Shown here: one piece after another, positions 59,701 through 64,000 of the stretch
Position numbering within the stretch: position 1 is the first letter of the stretch
How the letters are laid out: each line of letters opens with the position of its first letter
Source: Gymnothorax reevesii
Taxonomy: Eukaryota; Chordata; Actinopteri; Anguilliformes; Muraenidae
Reading direction: 5' to 3'
Length of the DNA stretch: 64,000 nt
Assembly: GCA_029721435.1 (NCBI GenBank)
Contig: CM056588.1
Coordinates: forward strand, 41,849,930 to 41,913,929
Notes under the pieces: generated by a model
The model's database searches: none
Told to the model about the DNA's origin: nothing
What the model saw: the letters and a program-made list of their open reading frames with translations, nothing else
Position numbers and translations under genes: made by a program

Positions 59701-62315
59701 GGAGTAGCATTTTTCTTTTTTGTGTTGGCTTTATGTAGGCTATTGACCACACCCAAAAGTCAAGTGTCACTGTACACATCACAAACAGCTCTATGTTTGT
59801 TATTTCTGAAGTTCTTGGTGCATTCACGTGGCGCGCGTCAAGATTACAATACCACACACTTTATTTTCACTCATGCCTCACTGGAAAAGTAATAAAAAAT
59901 CAATCGATTCTTCAGTTTGCCGCAAATACAGTACATACCTCACCGTAGCATTTTTAATGGCACTGAGTATATATTACATTGTTATTACAAGGCTATATGG
60001 ATTACAATGTACAGTACTTCCCTCTATGATATTACAGTGTTTATACAGATATTATATGAGTAAGTTGGTAACCTCAAATACTAGTCTTTTTACTAATGTT
60101 ATTGTTAACACATAGGGCTTGTATTGCTTCCATTAGAAGTCATTATATTTGTTCCTGGTAATTAGTGCACTCTATTGACAACTGTATATAATATTTTAGT
60201 TCCATTACATTAGTGTTATGACCGTCATTACAATTTATTGGACACTGCTCGCATTACTCTTTTTGAATAATACATGTTGCTTAATGATGTTTGATATACT
60301 TTGTAATTACTTTTTAAATTGGTGGATATGGCAGTCCAGCAAAGTAGAATCTTACGTTAATCTCTTCGCTACGTCATGGCTTGTGCAGTTTGTACAACTT
60401 CTCAAGGTGTTTCTGCCCCTGATCAGCACTAAGCAGTCATTAGAGTGACTTCAGAACCAGGTAGACGGGTGTTACGGGGTAATGCACGCGTGCACATTTG
60501 TGTGTCTGTGTGTGTGTCTGCGTTGGGTGTTCATGTGAGTCTCCCTCTCTCCCTGCAGTTTGAGGAAGAGGAGATGGAGGAGGGAGAGGAAGAGGTGAGC
60601 TCAGCATTCCTTTAACGCATGCTGAAGGTGTTGTTATGCAGCCAGGCCTGTGGGGGCGCTGCACTTGACAAAAATACTCAATTTATTTTGCTTTCCTGTT
60701 AACAGGACCACGAAGAAGATGCTGATGAAGATGAGGCAGATGATGAACCCAAGGTCAGTTCTCTTACCACAGAGTGGTAATACGAGCCCTCAGTATGGTC
60801 ATGCCATAGTACGCTAGCTTATATTTCGCTTTACCAATCATGAAACCTTTAGTTGTGCTTGAGTCCATGCTCTGGACCTGGGCTAAAGCACTGTGTTTTA
60901 CCTGCCGTATTTGATTTAAACTATGATTGACATTTTTTCTCCCACCTTCCCCTCCCAATACAGGCATAATTCGTTCCCTCCATGAATGTATAGGTAAGGG
61001 GGCAATGCTGGTGCATCTCAACTGAGCTACTTCCTGCCTTAAGCTTGTCCTGTCCTCCCGTCTCTCACTAGAGCTGATACATTTTTACACTGGGCTCATT
61101 CCAGTTCCTTTATAGCCTTCCTCCCTCTCCTTTGTGCTTAAAATCAAAATCAGCTTCAGTCAGATTCTTCCAGCCCTTTACCTTGGTTAGGAATTAAGTA
61201 TATGAAGGATCTCAAGGACATTTTGTGCAAGGAAAGACAAGACCGGAATCTGAGACTGACGTTTGACCCGTGGATGTACGTCTTTAAGCATGTGCCATTC
61301 CTGTAACTGACATCACTTCGAACTGATGTTTGAAGGGAGAAAGACGCTTCATTAGGCTGATTTGCGATTCTTTTGATTCCTCCACCCTCACCTCCTTCTT
61401 CTCACTTTGCCCGGTCTCCCTGATAGTTGGAGTTGGGAGCAAGTAAAGAGAGGAAGGCTGCATAAAGTGAGGGATTTGAATGAGCCCAATGTGGAACTGG
61501 CTCAGAAGCAGGCTAATCTCCTGTAGGCTTGGTATCAACTCTCAGATTTTCTATCCTGCCACTTATTGTTGCTCCTAGCTGACCGTTCCTTAGCCCTGAT
61601 TCTGGGGAGCCACTGAATTTCCTGCTTTTTTCCTTTTCAACTAACAGCTACCCAGCAAACCAGAGTAGATAGATTAAGTCCTTTCAAATGAGTGTTTACT
61701 GAGAGCAATGGGCAGGAGCTGCTGCAATGTGGTCATTTGCTCTCTGCTAGCTCATATTAGCCCAGTGCTAACTCTCGCTCCCCCTCTGTGGCACATTGTG
61801 ATGTGCTTCAGTCTGCCCTCGGCTAGCCCATATTAGCCTAGTGCTAACACTCTCTGCCCCTCTATAGCAGACCCTGAGCTTCTTCAGTCTGCCCTCAGCT
61901 AGCCCATATTAGCCCTGTGCTAGCACTCTCTGCCCCTCTATAGCAGACCCTGAGCTTCTTTAGTCTGCCCTCAGATAGCCCATATTAGCCCTGTGCAAAC
62001 TCCTACTGCCCCTCTATAGCAGACCCTGAGCTGCTACAGTCTGCCCTCAACTAGTCCACATTAGCCTAGTGCTAACTTTCACTGCCCATCTACAGCAGAG
62101 ACCCCTAATGGACACAACAGGATGTAACAGGTCACCAAGGTCTGCGGATTTGTCCTCTCTTCTTTTTCTCTCCTTAGAGGTGGAATGCACTCATCTCTCA
62201 ACCTAACGCTCGTCACTCTTTCACGCTCTCTCTCTCTCCATCCTCTCACCATTGCTCTCTTCCCGTTTACCCGCAGAAAGAGGAGCCCCAGCCAGCCGAG
62301 TGCAAACAGCAGTAG
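44040..62315 (+). CDS. nap1l4: Nucleosome assembly protein 1-like 4 (complete)
   Basis: Histone H2A-H2B chaperone of the NAP family. Coding exons: 44040-44064, 45419-45524, 45736-45877, 46664-46747, 47301-47432, 48526-48597, 48744-48883, 50525-50670, 58080-58099, 58391-58510, 60559-60594, 60706-60753, 62277-62315; 369 codons plus TAG, all GT-AG and in phase. Landmarks: dimerisation helix text AHIEAKFYEEVHDLERKYAA (residues 64-83), PKGIPEFWLTIF, EPILKHLQDIKVKF, LEFHFEPN, a basic KTIKKKQKHKGRG segment, DFEIGHFFRERIVPRAVLYF, then an acidic tail (FEEEEMEEGEEE, DHEEDADEDEADD) and a terminal CKQQ. Adjacency to cars1 in the same orientation supports NAP1L4 rather than NAP1L1, although the CKQQ tail occurs in both. 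The N-terminal exon 3 is unusually diverged. Confidence 0.95.
44480..44508 (+). repeat. (TTTA)n microsatellite
   Basis: Seven TTTA units in nap1l4 intron 2, after a G-rich run at 44456-44468. Confidence 0.75.
45419..45524 (+). CDS. nap1l4: nap1l4 exon 3 with triple NAG acceptor
   Basis: The acceptor reads CAATAGCAGCAG|GTGG: three successive NAG triplets, each keeping frame (differences of one Ala codon). Encodes AAGGEDERTMPSPPCPKFLQ then DRLRCSVLPAPTTIE. The second half matches the family (ALQERLD...YIES), but the usual MQNPxVLAA is replaced by MPSPPCPKF. Donor GAGAG|GTGAGA. Confidence 0.8.
45692..45730 (+). repeat. (GT)n microsatellite abutting nap1l4 exon 4 acceptor
   Basis: About 18 GT units end 5 nt before the CACAG acceptor, so the normal polypyrimidine position is occupied by a UG repeat. 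Confidence 0.85.
45736..45877 (+). CDS. nap1l4: nap1l4 exon 4 (dimerisation helix)
   Basis: Encodes LPKSVKRRVNTLKQLQVKSA then HIEAKFYEEVHDLERKYAAL YQPLFDK. The acceptor CACAG follows a (GT)n run. The family-expected donor AAG|GTGCTG is weak and is followed at once by 15 C; a better donor (CCGG|GTAAAC) lies 81 nt further on at 45958/45959. Confidence 0.92.
46860..47290 (+). repeat. About 30-bp minisatellite in nap1l4 intron 5
   Basis: Units GTCTGTAGTGGTCAGTAGGA plus GTGAGTGA recur about 14 times (for example at 46896, 46926 and 46957) up to the acceptor of exon 6. The long minus-strand frame through it is an artefact. Confidence 0.85.
47441..47468 (+). repeat. (GT)n microsatellite
   Basis: About 13 GT units directly after the exon 6 donor of nap1l4. 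Confidence 0.8.
47570..47800. mobile_element. Unclassified fish interspersed-repeat fragment
   Basis: Phrases such as GTCATGGTCAAAGGAAGC and GATCAGGATCACAATCTGGA then TCCTGGATTTTTT resemble a repeat common in fish introns. No ends or coding text seen; the family is unknown. Confidence 0.35.
49290..50485 (+). repeat. 33-bp VNTR, about 36 copies, in nap1l4 intron 8
   Basis: The unit is GGTTTGAGGYGAGCGYGCTC then AGGGAGAGAGGAR. Because 33 is divisible by three, long frames run on both strands; none is a gene. A higher-order block is repeated 291 bp apart (9 units minus a 6-bp deletion), seen from the shared GGTGAGCATGCTCAGGGAG start at 49631 and 49922. About 15 units carry GAG|GTGAGC or GTAAGC, a splice-donor consensus; others have GGCGAGC. 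The array ends about 40 nt before exon 9. Confidence 0.95.
54301..54440. mobile_element. Foldback MITE in nap1l4 intron 9
   Basis: The left arm CTTACAGACCTGCTTTTTT then ATTAAACATGCTCAG pairs with the right arm CTGAGCATGTCGGGGAAAAA then AGTAAGTCTGTAA. Confidence 0.65.
54623..55296. mobile_element. hAT-like non-autonomous element
   Basis: Left end CAGTGGTTCCCAAACTCGGT and inverted right end CAGGGGTCCCCAAACCTGGT, both continuing into GAGGCCTCCCTGTGTATGCTGG-like sequence (about 45-bp TIR). Flanking octamers CTCTATTC and CTCCAGTC match at 6 of 8 positions, consistent with an aged 8-bp hAT target duplication. No transposase inside. Confidence 0.75.
55461..56034. repeat. Reiterated 15-bp motif TGTTACGGWAATGAA
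   Basis: Copies at 55476-55490 (inverted), 55501-55515, 55676-55690 (one mismatch), 55819-55833 and 56020-56034, with partial copies at 55459-55470 and 55525-55537. The first two form a perfect palindrome with 15-bp arms and a 10-nt loop. Spacing is irregular, so it is not a tandem repeat. Confidence 0.75.
56640..57030 (+). repeat. 30-bp minisatellite in nap1l4 intron 9
   Basis: Units GAGCAGTGCTAGCCTGTGTT then AGCTGGGACG repeat about 12 times; 30 is divisible by three, so an artefactual open frame runs through. Confidence 0.9.
58080..58099 (+). CDS. nap1l4: nap1l4 20-nt microexon
   Basis: Between TTTGTTTCAG and GTGAGT lies TTCCCCCTGATGGAGAGATG. With the preceding G it gives VPPDGEM, the site of ASGDGES in human NAP1L4. 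Needed to join exon 8's phase-1 end to the phase-0 start of the next exon. It is isolated, with a 7.4-kb upstream intron. Confidence 0.85.
58568..59165 (+). pseudogene. Tc1-like transposon copy, left arm of inverted pair
   Basis: Begins GGTGAGGTATGTACTGTATT only about 60 nt after the exon 11 donor of nap1l4. A short frame (58814-58963) reads MLLHLENGTARGTGERKRAI then GMLRAGLSRREVVRHL, the helix-turn-helix of a Tc1/mariner transposase, ending at a stop. No DDE catalytic domain survives. Confidence 0.8.
59335..59935 (-). pseudogene. Tc1-like transposon copy, right arm of inverted pair
   Basis: Minus-strand homologue of the left arm (MLLHLENATARGTGEKKRAI then GMLRAGLSRREVVRHL, followed by TGTVTDRRRKEQPRV). 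It ends in the complement of GGTGAGGTATGTACTGTATT. With the left arm it makes a palindrome of about 600-bp arms around a spacer of roughly 170 bp; the spacer contains a third fragment (59262-59312) and a G-run. Confidence 0.8.
61733..62100 (+). repeat. 76-bp minisatellite in last nap1l4 intron
   Basis: YAGTCTGCCCTC starts at 61809, 61885, 61961 and 62037 (exact 76-bp period), preceded by one degenerate unit. Each unit contains GCTAGCCCATATTAGCCY and TATAGCAGACCCTGAGCT. Confidence 0.9.
62277..62315 (+). CDS. nap1l4: nap1l4 last coding exon (CKQQ tail)
   Basis: After CCGCAG it encodes KEEPQPAECKQQ and TAG. The terminal cysteine four from the end forms a CaaX-like box; NAP1-family CKQQ tails are annotated as farnesylated. 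Reading through the previous donor gives a different C-terminus. Confidence 0.92.
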   Translation, partial: KEEPQPAECKQQ

Positions 62316-64000
62316 AGTGGAGATTCCGTTGCCATGACCACGGAGACTCCGCCCCCTCCCCTGTACTCATCCAATCGGAATACCTCGGGCCTGCCGTGCG
62401 AGGCCCAGTTAACTTCCACACGCAGACGAGGAAAAACGGCCTTCAAAATGCATGCCCTCATTTTGCTCTATTCATTATGTAAAAGCATTACTAGGCCCAA
62501 TAAGTCCAGTGCTGTAAAATTGCAAATAAGTTGCCAGATTTATCTGTATCATGGAGATTCTTCCCCCCCCTTCTAGTTCATGGGAACTTCTCATCAGACT
62601 CTGCTTTTTTTACTCAGGGTTTTTTAATGCCGTGGAAACAGCGTGTGGAAGTAATGCAGATCCTTCCTGGACTTCCGTGCGATACTAGGGTTGCCCATTT
62701 AACATTTTTTTTTAAAAGCTGGTTTCTCTTATTCAGAAGTTATTTATTAGTTTATTTTATTAAGCGCAGTTTTGAAGTATACGCACCTGTTCTGTGTACA
62801 GTAGGTTTTTGGGAGCTGCGGTACCGTTCCTCTTGTGGGAGCCACGATGCCCTTGTCCACAGCTCCACCAGAACTGTAGCCCTGGTACACAAAGCAGTTG
62901 TTCATTAAATCCAAAATGTGTTTATTGCCAAATGGAGTCTTATGACTGGAAAAGAAATTACACAAAATGGATGTTATTCTGTTACTTTTCGTTCATCCCA
63001 TCAAGGACATGGGACATGCATCAAAGTGGATCAGCCACAGCGATGGCGTGCTTTCTCCGTTCCGTCGCTTTTGCTTTGAGGGGAAAAAGTTATAATCGCA
63101 CCCTTTCCACGTGAGGGGCAGCTGTTCATCACTGCCAGATTTTGGTTTCAGAGACCTCCAGAGCTCATCTTGTGAGTCCAACACAACCACAGCCATGAAA
63201 GGAGGCCATAGAGGACGTTTCTGATCAGACCTACCTTAAAGGCGAGCGACTGATTTAAAACGCTGCGTCAGATACTGCAATAAGAATACAAGTTTTGGCG
63301 TCCAAAACATGGCTGCCTAACCCTACTCTGAACATCCACTATCCTGTAGGTTTTCACAATAACCATACTAAGCTTTTTTTCCTCTAATTGCTATATATTG
63401 CGGACTATGTAGCTAAATGTTTGGACACTTCGCTTAAACCTCGTGGACATGCATAGAGAACACGTTTAAATTCTAAATATCTGACATTTTCATTGAATTT
63501 GCAATGTGTTGGTTATCTTGGCCTGACAGGACTGACAGTCAGTTTCCATTTTGAGGTAATCCAATTCAGATCCATTTTATCAATGGATTTGGTAGCACTT
63601 TGCAAACAACTTTCCTGCCTGCCTTAGCGAAGGCTCCATTGAAACTAACTGGAGTTGTGACGGGGGGGTATGTACAGAAAGAGCAATATTTTCCAGATTC
63701 TGTAGCAACTGTATGAAAATACTTTCGAATGATAGCTCAAAGTCTCACCTGTCAACCCATACTGACCATTTAATTCTAAATTCAATCAAAATGCCATTTT
63801 AAGAATTTAAGAGATTTTTTGTTGTATGTGTGTCAAGGTTTCAGCAAAGTGTCTGCATACTTTTGGCTTTTTGGTATATCTCAATGTGCTTCTCATGAAG
63901 AGGGTTGGGTGTAACGTGTGAGGTTAAAATGAAAACCTGCAGGGTAGAGGTAGGTTTTGAATGTGGATTTTGAAGGTGGGATTATGCTATGATCAGACTC
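62316..64000 (+). other. nap1l4 3' UTR and downstream flank
   Basis: No further gene seen. Possible poly(A) signals are ATTAAA at 62904-62909 and the variant AATAAG near 63280; no perfect AATAAA was noticed, so the 3' end is uncertain. Confidence 0.45.

Overview
This is vertebrate nuclear DNA, most likely from a ray-finned fish. It carries three multi-exon genes with GT-AG introns, CpG-poor introns full of microsatellites and minisatellites, a tRNA-derived SINE, a CR1/Jockey-like LINE remnant, Tc1/mariner, hAT-like and PIF/Harbinger-like DNA transposon pieces, and short foldback MITEs. I cannot name the species from sequence alone.

Layout. (1) Positions 1-16.9 kb, minus strand: the 5' part of cpt1a (carnitine O-palmitoyltransferase 1, liver-type). 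It comprises a non-coding first exon near 16.75-16.87 kb, the ATG exon at 13.9 kb and the next exons through about residue 322; the catalytic half lies beyond the left edge. The last coding position in the window exists as two tandem, phase-matched, alternative exons (3338-3425 and 2637-2721), a predicted mutually exclusive pair. (2) 16.9-25.1 kb: intergenic, AT-rich, with a MITE, a hairpin, a Harbinger-like transposase remnant and an unusual 600-bp GC/CpG-rich repeat block. (3) 25.26-40.0 kb, plus strand: complete cars1 (cytosolic cysteinyl-tRNA synthetase), 22 coding exons joining cleanly to 745 codons. (4) 40.0-42.7 kb: cars1 3' UTR and a short intergenic gap with foldback elements. (5) 42.7-62.3 kb, plus strand: complete nap1l4 (nucleosome assembly protein 1-like 4), 13 coding exons, 369 codons, ending in a CKQQ CaaX-like tail. 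(6) 62.3-64 kb: nap1l4 3' UTR/flank.

The three genes are housekeeping or metabolic and have no shared pathway. cars1 and nap1l4 are adjacent in the same orientation, as I recall for human 11p15; cpt1a (human 11q13) lies head-to-head with cars1 about 8.4 kb away. The most interesting biology is at the RNA-processing level: the cpt1a tandem exons sit just downstream of a roughly 380-nt pyrimidine tract. nap1l4 has a 20-nt microexon, a triple NAG acceptor, a possible alternative in-frame donor and alternative C-termini, plus several intronic VNTRs, one of which repeats a splice-donor-like motif about 15 times. Other signals are a 600-bp-arm inverted Tc1 pair and a perfect 15-bp palindromic motif reiterated in nap1l4 intron 9.

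All exon calls come from reading splice sites and conserved protein sequence by eye; no alignment was run.
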